17,658 nt of DNA from the NCBI GenBank assembly GCA_044450465.1, contig JBIOJB010000063.1:1-17658 (forward strand), given 5' to 3'. Both the position numbers and the translations under genes were made by a program. Each line of letters opens with the position of its first letter. Position 1 is the stretch's first letter. This stretch comes from JBIOJB01 sp044450465. GTDB lineage: Bacteria > Chloroflexota > Dormibacteria > Dormibacterales > Dormibacteraceae. Below, one piece after another: positions 1-6,038 of the stretch. A model generated the notes under the pieces. That model worked only from the letters and a program-made list of their open reading frames with translations, was not told where the DNA came from and did no database searches.

Positions 1-798
1 GGGCTGACCCTGATCAACCCCGAAACGTACTTCAATCCTTATTGCTCGGCGGTCAACGGGATCACAGACGCCGACGTGCTGGGCGCTCCGACGCTGCCGG
101 ATTTGTGGCCGACGCTGTCCGCATTGCTCGACGGGCAACTTGTCGTCGCACACAACGCGAGCTTCGACATGTCAGTCCTGCGAAACACAGCGGCGCGGTA
201 TAGCCTGTTGGGCGGTCCGGCGTTTGACGTGCTGTGTACCTATCGTATGGCGCGAGCAACCTGGCCAGACTTTCCCTCCTACAGCCTCGGTTACATTGCG
301 CCCGCACTTGGCATTACCTTCGTGCACCATCAAGCCGGCGAAGATGCTCGCGCCTGTGCATTTCTAGCGTTGGCCATTTGCCGAACACTTGGGGTCGCTG
401 GACTGCACGAGGCAGTTGCTGCGCACGACTTCTGGCCAGGGCGGTTGACGCCTGAGTCGTACATCCCATTTCGGGAGAATCGAAGCCTCAAAACGGTCGA
501 AGGGCGCGAAGATGTCGATTCCAACCATCCGCTCTTTGGCAAGTCGATCTGCTTCACCGGCACACTCGCCTCAATGGTTAGGCGGGAAGCAATGGAGCGT
601 GTGACAGCCGTGGGCTGCGACTTCAAGACCAGCGTGTCAAAGAATCTGACCTACCTGGTGATCGGTGATGGGGATTTTGTGCAATTCGCTGACGGCTGGC
701 GAACCGGCAAGCTTCTGAGGGCGCTCAGTTTGCGAGAAGCTGGAGGCAAGATTGAGATCATTCCCGAAAAGGACTTTTTGCACCTGCTCCTTTCATAG
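1..798 (+). CDS. DnaQ-like 3'-5' exonuclease with C-terminal BRCT domain (5' truncated by window)
   Basis: The reading frame is open from base 1 to the TAG at 796-798, so the start and first exonuclease motif (DxE) lie outside the window; 265 residues are visible. The remaining DEDDh features are present: a linker ending in NGIT near the start, HNASFD around residue 51-56 (motif II), and HQAGEDA around residue 110-116 (motif III, the catalytic His and last Asp). A BRCT domain fills about residues 176-265, starting HPLFGKSICFTG. Exonuclease-BRCT proteins are annotated as DNA polymerase III epsilon-like; the BRCT domain usually recruits the nuclease to DNA or repair partners. It is probably not the replicative proofreading subunit, which lacks BRCT. 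Base composition looks lower in GC than the operon to the right. The GTG at position 76 is internal, since the sequence before it matches the family. Confidence 0.85.
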   Translation, partial: GLTLINPETYFNPYCSAVNGITDADVLGAPTLPDLWPTLSALLDGQLVVAHNASFDMSVLRNTAARYSLLGGPAFDVLCTYRMARATWPDFPSYSLGYIAPALGITFVHHQAGEDARACAFLALAICRTLGVAGLHEAVAAHDFWPGRLTPESYIPFRENRSLKTVEGREDVDSNHPLFGKSICFTGTLASMVRREAMERVTAVGCDFKTSVSKNLTYLVIGDGDFVQFADGWRTGKLLRALSLREAGGKIEIIPEKDFLHLLLS

Positions 799-806
799 GC
801 TCCGCG

Positions 807-841
807 TCGCTCGCGATGGTGATCCAAGTCATCGCTCGCGA
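807..841. repeat. 10-bp direct repeat TCGCTCGCGA, two copies
   Basis: TCGCTCGCGA occurs at 807-816 and again at 832-841, separated by 15 bases, between the exonuclease gene and the weak ORF to the right. Each copy contains the near-palindrome TCGCGA. It may be a binding site or chance; no function can be assigned. Confidence 0.35.
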
Positions 842-996
842 CCTGTGGGCGCTAGGCCTTTGTGATTCGCGATCAGCCGCGTGTGGCCCTTCCCGCGAGC
901 CCAAAGGTCATCCCAACGCCAGCGCAGAAATTCGACGTCGGCAGGCAAGGTCTGCTTGAGCCAGCGCTCGGCTTCCTCGGGTGGAGGCTGACTCAT
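829..996 (-). CDS. Small hypothetical protein
   Basis: A 55-residue reading frame starting MSQPPPEEAERWL, rich in Trp and charged residues, with a mid-section EFLRWRWDDLWARGKG. I do not recognise a family. I chose the ATG at 996; a GTG at 1023 in the same frame would add nine residues. Neither has a clear Shine-Dalgarno sequence, and the frame stays open upstream without a start codon, so the gene could itself be a remnant of a longer one. It lies 148 bases downstream of the broken membrane-protein gene on the same strand. The protein-like composition argues for coding on the minus strand rather than the overlapping plus-strand frame, but support is weak. Confidence 0.3.
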   Translation of the reverse strand: MSQPPPEEAERWLKQTLPADVEFLRWRWDDLWARGKGHTRLIANHKGLAPTGRER

Positions 997-1144
997 GAGT
1001 TCGACCAGAGACTCGCTGTTCACGCCGTTAACACAGTGACCACGCGCCAGACAGACGCCACCGTGACGCGCCGAAGCACCGCCACCACAGACGGATTGAC
1101 CGCGTCGTCTGCGATGTAAAAGCAGTCGTCGAGTGCGCGTCTCG

Positions 1145-1608
1145 TTAGGCCACGGGGTCGATATGGCGAGCGTCTAGATCCTGATCGGATCGCGCTTCGA
1201 GCACGGAGGTCACGTAATCCCTCAACCACTGGGCCTGACGAATCGAAATCCATACGTTCGCTGCTAGAACGGCTGGCACCAGCAGAATCCACTACCCAAA
1301 CGGTGATGGGCAACGAGGCCTAGCAACAAGAGACCGAGAAGCATCGCCATGCTGATTGCGAATCCCAGCACGGTTGCCCAGAGCAACCAGGGGATGAACT
1401 CAGTCCGGTACTCGACTACCGAGCCCACGCTAGAGGGACTGAACGTACCCTGAATCCGAATCGCCGTCCTTCCGTACTTGGCGAGTCGAAACCCAGAGGG
1501 ACTGACATAGCCGACATACCAACGGGCAGATCGGTCATCGTCCAGCCGCTGAGCGCACTGCTCGGGCGACAAATGAGTCTCGAAACGACGTAATGAACCG
1601 ATCAGCAC
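1145..1608 (-). pseudogene. Membrane protein, broken by a -1 frameshift (or one-base assembly error)
   Basis: The frame from the GTG at 1608 encodes an N-terminal cytoplasmic beta-rich segment (YVGYVSPSGFRLAKYGR, about residues 31-47) followed by a hydrophobic span (about residues 75-96), then becomes unlike protein and stops near 1264. In the next frame, just after a TAG, the sequence resumes as WILLVPAVLAANVWISIRQ and continues through QWLRDYVTSVLEA to a TAA at 1145-1147. Joining the frames at the AGTGGA near 1272-1277 gives a protein of about 154 residues: small domain, two transmembrane helices, amphipathic C-terminus. The 464-base length is one short of a multiple of three, fitting a single lost base. 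The layout (F..G.V....FRL, P...G......T, two helices, basic/acidic tail) resembles small uncharacterised bacterial membrane proteins. Function unknown. Confidence 0.7.
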
Positions 1609-1626
1609 GGGCTCATTGTGGATTCT

Positions 1627-1648
1627 GTGATCCCCCTGTGATCCCCCC
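1627..1648. repeat. Tandem 11-bp repeat TGTGATCCCCC x2
   Basis: Two adjacent copies of TGTGATCCCCC lie just upstream of the broken membrane-protein gene, in the short gap between it and the 3' end of tRNA-Pro. The rest of 1609-1700 shows no gene. Possibly a slippage product or an operator. Confidence 0.4.
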
Positions 1649-1700
1649 TGGGAACTGGCTGGGGATTGTCTGAGATTCGACCCACGTCTGAACTCAGTTT

Positions 1701-1777
1701 TGGTCGGGCGGGCGAGATTCGAACTCGCGGTCTCCTGGTCCCAAACCAGGCGCTTTGCCGAGCTAAGCTACCGCCCG
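1701..1777 (-). tRNA. tRNA-Pro (anticodon UGG)
   Basis: A complete cloverleaf can be folded. The acceptor stem is CGGGCGG (1777-1771) with CCGCCCG (1711-1705). The D stem is GCTT/AAGC, the anticodon stem CCTGG/CCAGG with loop TTTGGGA (anticodon TGG), and the T arm is GCGAG-TTCGAAT-CTCGC. The discriminator is A and CCA is encoded at 1703-1701. Its 5' end is only 14 bases past the stop of the GT87 gene on the same strand, so it may be cut from the operon transcript. Its 3' end faces the less GC-rich left edge of the window. Confidence 0.95.
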
Positions 1778-1791
1778 CCGTTAAGTGCCGG

Positions 1792-2994
1792 TCAGCCGGC
1801 CGATGAGCCGGTTTGGGCGGCGCTCATTCTAGATGTCCCAACTTGGTGACCCTCAAGCTCGCGCATGCGCAGCCAGAAGAGCCAGAGCCCGAGCAACAGG
1901 TACTGCGCGAACTGGGCGATGGTGTACGACCAGACCTCAACTAGCACAGGGGCGTTCGCCAGGCTCTCGACCGGATCCCAGACCAGGTCGGTCATCACGA
2001 AGAGGACGGCCAGGTAGATCCACAACCGTCTTGGCGCTCGTTCATGCCAGAACTGGTACGCAAGGAGAAGCATCAGCGGCGCGAAAAGAAGTTGGTAGGT
2101 CGCCCACTGGACCGGCCCCACCATGGGTGACAGCAGGCACGCAAGGCAGAAGATCTCCCAGGGACGACCTGCGGTATTCCGGAAGCGGCCTGCCATGAAC
2201 CAGCCGGCGGCCAGAACGATCACCGCGAAGCCGAGTGTCACGAGGGTCGAGTGCGGGAGGCCGAACCGGCACCACAATGCCACCGGCGAGTAGTTCTGGA
2301 CAATGCAGGCCGCCAGTGGTCCATTCCCCTTGGCGGAGAAGTCGGACAGGTAAGGCAACGGATTCAACGCAGCCGGATCGCCCGCGCGCCAGGCCAGGAA
2401 CACGAAACCGGCGATGGTCAAGGCGGCCGCGGTGGCGATCGCGAAGACACCGGCTTTGCGCGTGTCGCGGCGAATCAGCATTGACAGCGGCAGCAGCAGC
2501 AGGATCGGTTTGGTGGCTAGGGAAGCCCCTATTAGCAATCCGGCCAGACGGTCGTGCCGTCCGAGGAGCAAGAACCCGCCCAACGCAAGCACGAAGACCA
2601 GCAGGTTGAACTGCAGCCAGTAAATGGACGAGATGCCCGGGGAGAAGGCTGCAGCCGCGACCAGGGTGCCCCACCACAGGGTCTTCGGCACCTGATCGTG
2701 GAGGCGGTCCCACGTGATGAGCAGAAGCGCGCCCCACATCACCAGGTTCGCGCCGAGCCACACGTATGAACCCAGCTGCTCCGAAACGACACGAGTGACC
2801 AGCGCCATCACCAGCCCCAGGAACGGCGTCGAGAACCAGGTGGCGAGCCGCTCCGGGTGACCGCTCGACCAGGCCTCGAGCCCGCCGTGATAGGCCAGCC
2901 CGAAGTCTGCCGTGTACCGAATGGTCAGCGCGAATGGGACCGGGACCAGCGCGGCGATCAGCGGCCCGATCCAGTGGGCGCGCCGGGTGATCAT
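1792..2994 (-). CDS. Glycosyltransferase family 87 (DUF2029) polytopic membrane mannosyltransferase-like protein
   Basis: A 400-residue protein with about ten hydrophobic spans. Features of the GT87/DUF2029 (GT-C fold) family are the early acidic residues in RYTADFGLAYHGG (about residues 26-38), repeated aromatic-rich spans, and LATKPILLLLPL (about residues 158-169), the family's conserved KP within a membrane segment. GT87 enzymes use polyprenyl-phosphate sugars, typically polyprenyl-phosphomannose, to glycosylate lipid-linked glycans at the outer face of the membrane. The ATG at 2994 shares one base with the rdgB stop (TGATG), so I prefer it to the TTG one codon upstream. It is the last protein gene of the long operon. 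The exact acceptor cannot be read from sequence. A long polyprenyl synthase in the same operon could supply lipid carrier, but that link is inference. Confidence 0.8.
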   Translation of the reverse strand: MITRRAHWIGPLIAALVPVPFALTIRYTADFGLAYHGGLEAWSSGHPERLATWFSTPFLGLVMALVTRVVSEQLGSYVWLGANLVMWGALLLITWDRLHDQVPKTLWWGTLVAAAAFSPGISSIYWLQFNLLVFVLALGGFLLLGRHDRLAGLLIGASLATKPILLLLPLSMLIRRDTRKAGVFAIATAAALTIAGFVFLAWRAGDPAALNPLPYLSDFSAKGNGPLAACIVQNYSPVALWCRFGLPHSTLVTLGFAVIVLAAGWFMAGRFRNTAGRPWEIFCLACLLSPMVGPVQWATYQLLFAPLMLLLAYQFWHERAPRRLWIYLAVLFVMTDLVWDPVESLANAPVLVEVWSYTIAQFAQYLLLGLWLFWLRMRELEGHQVGTSRMSAAQTGSSAG

Positions 2995-3575
2995 CAACCT
3001 GTCAGGGCCTTCAGCGCGCCGGATTCAAGCAAGGCGCGCGCCGCCGCGGCTCGGTGGCTGTAGAGCCTCTTCTCCTCCGGCGGCATCTCGGCGAAGGTCT
3101 TTCCCGTGCCGAGAACCAAGAACACCGGGTCGTAGCCGAAGCCGTTTTCGCCCCGCGATTCCGGCACCAGCTCGCCGCGGCATTCGCCCTCGAACAGCCG
3201 CGTCGTCTCGCCGGGAACGGCCAGAGCGATGACGCAGACGAATCGGGCCTGCCACGGCTGCGGATGGCCCTGGAGCCGGCGCATCACCTCTGCCGTGCGC
3301 TCAGCCTGGGCCGGCGCGAGGCGTGCCGACTTAATGCCGGGCCAGCCGCCGAGCGCCTCCAGCTCGATCCCCGAGTCGTCGCCCAGCGATGGCAGGCCCG
3401 AGCGCTCGGCAGCCACCTCAGCCTTGAGCCTCGCGTTTTCGGCGTAGGTCTCCCCCACCTCGTCCACCTCGCTGTCGAAGGCGATGAGCTCGACGCCGGT
3501 TGAGACGAGGAGGTCCCGGTACTCGCGCAGCTTGCCCGCGTTGCCGGACGCGACGACCAGGCGCCGATCAGCCAA
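2994..3575 (-). CDS. rdgB: XTP/dITP diphosphatase (RdgB/HAM1 family)
   Basis: A 193-residue protein, normal length for RdgB/HAM1. It hydrolyses non-canonical purine triphosphates (dITP, XTP) to monophosphates plus pyrophosphate, keeping them out of DNA and RNA in the cytoplasm. Visible motifs: SGNAGKLRE at residues 10-18 (nucleotide binding), LGDDSGIE with the metal-binding Asp66-Asp67, GFGYDP at 145-150, and SHRAAA at 173-178. The start is a TTG at 3575 that overlaps the last bases of rph by 8; it gives the right distance to the first strand and conserved SGN. A purine-rich AAAAGAG lies about 10 bases upstream. Its stop overlaps the GT87 start. rph-rdgB adjacency is common in bacteria, supporting both calls. 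Confidence 0.95.
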   Translation of the reverse strand: MADRRLVVASGNAGKLREYRDLLVSTGVELIAFDSEVDEVGETYAENARLKAEVAAERSGLPSLGDDSGIELEALGGWPGIKSARLAPAQAERTAEVMRRLQGHPQPWQARFVCVIALAVPGETTRLFEGECRGELVPESRGENGFGYDPVFLVLGTGKTFAEMPPEEKRLYSHRAAAARALLESGALKALTG

Positions 3576-4302
3576 GCGTGGCGATTGCTCTTTTCTGGTG
3601 GACGATCAGCTCCTTGATGCCGGTTTGGGCCAAAGCGAGCATCGAGTCGAGCTCGCCTCGCGTGTACGGTGCGCCCTCCGCCGTCGCCTGGAGTTCGACC
3701 AGGCGCCCGTCCTCGGTCATCACGCAGTTGAGGTCGGTCGAGGCCTTGAAGTCCTCGGTGTAGTCGAGGTCTAGCACCGGGGTGCCGTCGACGATGCCGC
3801 AGCTGATCGCGGCCAGGTACTGCCGCACCGGGACCTGTTCGAGCATGCGTGCGTCCTTCATCTTCTTGAGCGCCATGTACAGGGCGCAGAACGCTCCGGT
3901 GATGGATGCCGTCCGGGTGCCGCCGTCTGCCTGCAGCACGTCGCAGTCGAGCGTGATCGTCCGCTCGCCGATCTTCCCCATCTCCACCGCCGCGCGGAGC
4001 GAACGACCGATCAGGCGCTGGATCTCATGAGTCCGCCCCCCGATGCGGCCCTGGATCGCCTCGCGTGTGCCGCGGTCGTGAGTTGAGCGGGGCAGCATCG
4101 AATACTCGGCCGTGATCCAGCCGTGGCCGCTTCCGCGCCGGTGCGCCGGCACACGATCCTCGACGCTGGCGGTGATCCAGACGCGAGTGCGCCCCATCTC
4201 GATAAGACATGACCCCTCGGCGTGCACGTTGACTCCAAGCTCGATCTTGACCGGGCGAAGCTGCTCTGGACTGCGGCCGCCGCTACGTGAGGGAGTTGTC
4301 AT
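3568..4302 (-). CDS. rph: Ribonuclease PH
   Basis: A 244-residue phosphorolytic 3'-5' exoribonuclease that trims the 3' ends of tRNA precursors using phosphate. Family signatures run through the protein: RPVKIELGVNVHAEGSCLIE (residues 16-35), then TASVEDRVP, GRIGGRTHEIQRLIGRSLRA in the middle, and DVLQADGGTRTASITGAFCA, the conserved catalytic-site segment. Length is typical. The ATG at 4302 overlaps the tatC stop as ATGA, and the 3' end overlaps rdgB by 8 bases, so it sits inside the operon. No missing key residues seen. It lies upstream of tRNA-Pro on the same strand; CCA is already encoded in that tRNA, so RNase PH would only trim trailer bases. Confidence 0.97.
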   Translation of the reverse strand: MTTPSRSGGRSPEQLRPVKIELGVNVHAEGSCLIEMGRTRVWITASVEDRVPAHRRGSGHGWITAEYSMLPRSTHDRGTREAIQGRIGGRTHEIQRLIGRSLRAAVEMGKIGERTITLDCDVLQADGGTRTASITGAFCALYMALKKMKDARMLEQVPVRQYLAAISCGIVDGTPVLDLDYTEDFKASTDLNCVMTEDGRLVELQATAEGAPYTRGELDSMLALAQTGIKELIVHQKRAIATLG

Positions 4303-5048
4303 CTACGGAGTAGTTTGAGCAATAGCGCCGTTCCCTCGAAGAAGACGTAGAGCGGAATGAACATGATGAGCGGCGTGATCGGGTCAACGCCGGGCGTCAG
4401 GAAGTTCGCCAGGATGCCGAGGCCGAGGAACCAGAAGGGCCGGTTCTTGTACAGCCACTTAGAGCTGATGATCCGAACCATGCCGAGCACGAACAGCACA
4501 ACCGGCAGCTCGAACACCAGTCCAAACCCGATCACCATGATCAGCACGAAGCTCACGAGCTGGGTGATGTCCGGCAGATAGCTGACGTTCGGCGGGGACA
4601 GCGAGTTGAGCACCGTCAGGTACAGGGGGAGCGCGAAGATCGCCACGCTGACGCCGATGGCGAAGAAGACGATGGTGGACACCACCAGGGGCAGAACCAG
4701 CCGTCGCTCGTGCTGGTGAAGCCCCGGGCTGACAAACCACCAGATCTGCTGGATCACGATCGGGGCCGCGAGCACGAAGCCGATGTAAAGCGCGACCTTC
4801 AGCTGGAGGATCACGCCGCCGGCCGGAGCCAGGAAGATCGCGTGGCCGATGCCCGCTCTGGTGACGAGAAAACCGATGACCTTGCCCGAGACGAACGCGG
4901 CAGCCACAGTCGCCACCGCCCACGCGATCAGGGAGACGATGAGGGCGCGACGCAGTGCCTCAAGGTGCTCGATGACCGACATCCGCTCGTCCTCGAGTGG
5001 CGCCCTGGCGCGCGGGCCGCGCCGCAGCACTCTATCTAGAACGGCCAT
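4299..5048 (-). CDS. tatC: Sec-independent (Tat) protein translocase subunit TatC
   Basis: A 249-residue polytopic membrane protein with six predicted helices. TatC recognises twin-arginine signal peptides and organises the translocase. Visible markers: the amphipathic N-terminus MSVIEHLEALRR (about residues 23-34), IFLAPAGGVILQLKVALYIG in the first periplasmic loop and second helix, IQQIWWFVSPGLHQHERR (about residues 118-135) matching the family's Q.W.F..PGL..HE signature, and FLTPGVDPITPLIMFIPLYV near the end. It starts 6 bases after tatA and overlaps rph by 4 bases (ATGA). No tatB is visible, as in many Gram-positive-type minimal TatAC systems. The first 22 residues are basic and variable; an internal ATG at MSVIEH is a possible alternative start. 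Confidence 0.97.
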   Translation of the reverse strand: MAVLDRVLRRGPRARAPLEDERMSVIEHLEALRRALIVSLIAWAVATVAAAFVSGKVIGFLVTRAGIGHAIFLAPAGGVILQLKVALYIGFVLAAPIVIQQIWWFVSPGLHQHERRLVLPLVVSTIVFFAIGVSVAIFALPLYLTVLNSLSPPNVSYLPDITQLVSFVLIMVIGFGLVFELPVVLFVLGMVRIISSKWLYKNRPFWFLGLGILANFLTPGVDPITPLIMFIPLYVFFEGTALLLKLLRR

Positions 5049-5054
5049 GGAGGG

Positions 5055-5306
5055 TCAGGACTTGGGGGAGTTGGCCTCGGACGTGGAACTCTGGGCTGTG
5101 TTCTCGGCGGTCGCTGCCGGCGCCGCGGGTGTCTCCGGCTTGGCCTGGGTGGCCGCGGTGACCTCGCTGGTCAGCTCGTTGCTGGCCTTGCGGAACTCCC
5201 GCATCGCCTTTCCGACCGCCCCACCGAACTCGGGCAGCCGTCCTGGGCCGAAGATGATCAGCACGATGACGAGAATGACGACGAGCCAGAGTGGGTGAAA
5301 TGGCAC
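5055..5306 (-). CDS. tatA: Sec-independent (Tat) translocase subunit TatA
   Basis: An 83-residue TatA/Hcf106-family protein. It has one N-terminal transmembrane helix (residues 6-18), the hinge FGPGRLPEFG (residues 19-28), an amphipathic helix (GGAVGKAMREFRKASNEL), and a disordered Ala/Pro/Glu tail. TatA oligomerises around TatC to open the path for folded proteins carrying twin-arginine signals. The start is a GTG at 5306; no Shine-Dalgarno is visible, but a perfect TATAAT ends 9 bases upstream, so it may be translated from a leaderless message. tatC follows after 6 bases. With no second copy in view it may serve both TatA and TatB roles. Confidence 0.95.
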   Translation of the reverse strand: MPFHPLWLVVILVIVLIIFGPGRLPEFGGAVGKAMREFRKASNELTSEVTAATQAKPETPAAPAATAENTAQSSTSEANSPKS

Positions 5307-5315
5307 TTCGAGCCG

Positions 5316-5321
5316 ATTATA
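5316..5321 (-). promoter_or_regulatory. Putative internal -10 box (TATAAT) for tatA
   Basis: The minus strand reads TATAAT at 5321-5316, nine bases before the tatA GTG. Transcription would start about at the start codon, giving a leaderless mRNA. No good -35 hexamer lies 16-18 bases upstream (GGTTCC is the nearest), so the box is suggestive, not proven. The 42-base gap after the cyclophilin gene is one of the few real gaps in this operon, which fits an internal promoter. Confidence 0.45.
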
Positions 5322-5348
5322 GGCCCCGTTCGAGGCGCGGAACCGCTG

Positions 5349-6038
5349 CTAGGACACCTTGATCACGATCGATGTGATCGTGTCGGTTCCTGCGAGCAGC
5401 TGCACCTTGTCCAGCCCGGTCGTGACGGTTCCGAACCGGTTGTAGACCGCTGTCGGTCCGGGGGCCGGCCAGCTGCCTTTCTCGATGAAGAACTGACTTC
5501 CGTTCACCGGTCCGCCGGCGGGACGCGCCATGCCCACCGCGCCGGGACCCCAGAGGGGCGAGTTGCTCGGCTCCTCCGGCAGCGCGTAGCCGGGCCCGCC
5601 GGTGCCGTCTCCCTGAGGGTCGCCAGTCTGAACGACCCAGTCCTCCGTCTTCCAGAAGGTGAGTCCGTTGAAGTAGCCGTGGGTGGCGAGCACCACGAAG
5701 TTGTTGACCGTGACCGGTGCGATCTCCGGGTAGAGATGAATCACGATCGCTCCCTGCGTGGTGTTCACGGTGGCGTCGAGCGTCTGGGTCGCCGTGATGC
5801 ACATCGGCTGAAGGCCGAGAAACTCGTGCGGGCCGATCTGGGTGGACGTACGGCACCCGGCCAGTGCTTGCGGCACGGGTTGCTCGAGCGCCTTGTTGAT
5901 GAGCAGCCCTGCATCGAGCGCCACTGCGATGACCACCGCCATGACCAGAAGAGCAAGCCAGGTCTGCCGCCCCCACGTCACGGCCTCGTCGCCGGGCTCC
6001 CTCACCGCCGCCGAGGCGGCCGGTTTGGCCTTGCTCAT
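5349..6038 (-). CDS. Membrane-anchored cyclophilin-type peptidyl-prolyl cis-trans isomerase
   Basis: A 229-residue protein: a short cytoplasmic segment, one transmembrane helix (about residues 26-48), then an extracytoplasmic cyclophilin domain (about 88-228). It would catalyse proline isomerisation in exported proteins. Visible markers: TTQGAIVIHLYPEIAPVTVN (residues 93-112), GYFNGLTFWK (121-130), QTGDPQGDGTGGPGY (137-151), and NGSQFFI (179-185), which carries the substrate-pocket Gln182 and Phe184. The catalytic Arg of cyclophilin A (in F.R) is replaced by Lys130, so activity may be reduced or altered; many bacterial extracytoplasmic cyclophilins vary here. I chose the ATG at 6038, which overlaps the HemD stop as ATGA; the longer frame into the previous gene looks non-coding. 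Its placement beside tatAC suggests a folding factor at the export site, which is inference. Confidence 0.9.
   Translation of the reverse strand: MSKAKPAASAAVREPGDEAVTWGRQTWLALLVMAVVIAVALDAGLLINKALEQPVPQALAGCRTSTQIGPHEFLGLQPMCITATQTLDATVNTTQGAIVIHLYPEIAPVTVNNFVVLATHGYFNGLTFWKTEDWVVQTGDPQGDGTGGPGYALPEEPSNSPLWGPGAVGMARPAGGPVNGSQFFIEKGSWPAPGPTAVYNRFGTVTTGLDKVQLLAGTDTITSIVIKVS

Noticed and set aside
1020..1313. Minus-strand ORF of 97 codons overlapping the broken membrane protein
   Set aside because: It is neither of the two frames that carry membrane-protein sequence; no protein-like pattern.
2042..2761. Minus-strand ORF of 239 codons in another frame of the GT87 gene
   Set aside because: Arg/Pro/Gly-rich shadow of a well-formed ten-helix membrane protein in the neighbouring frame.
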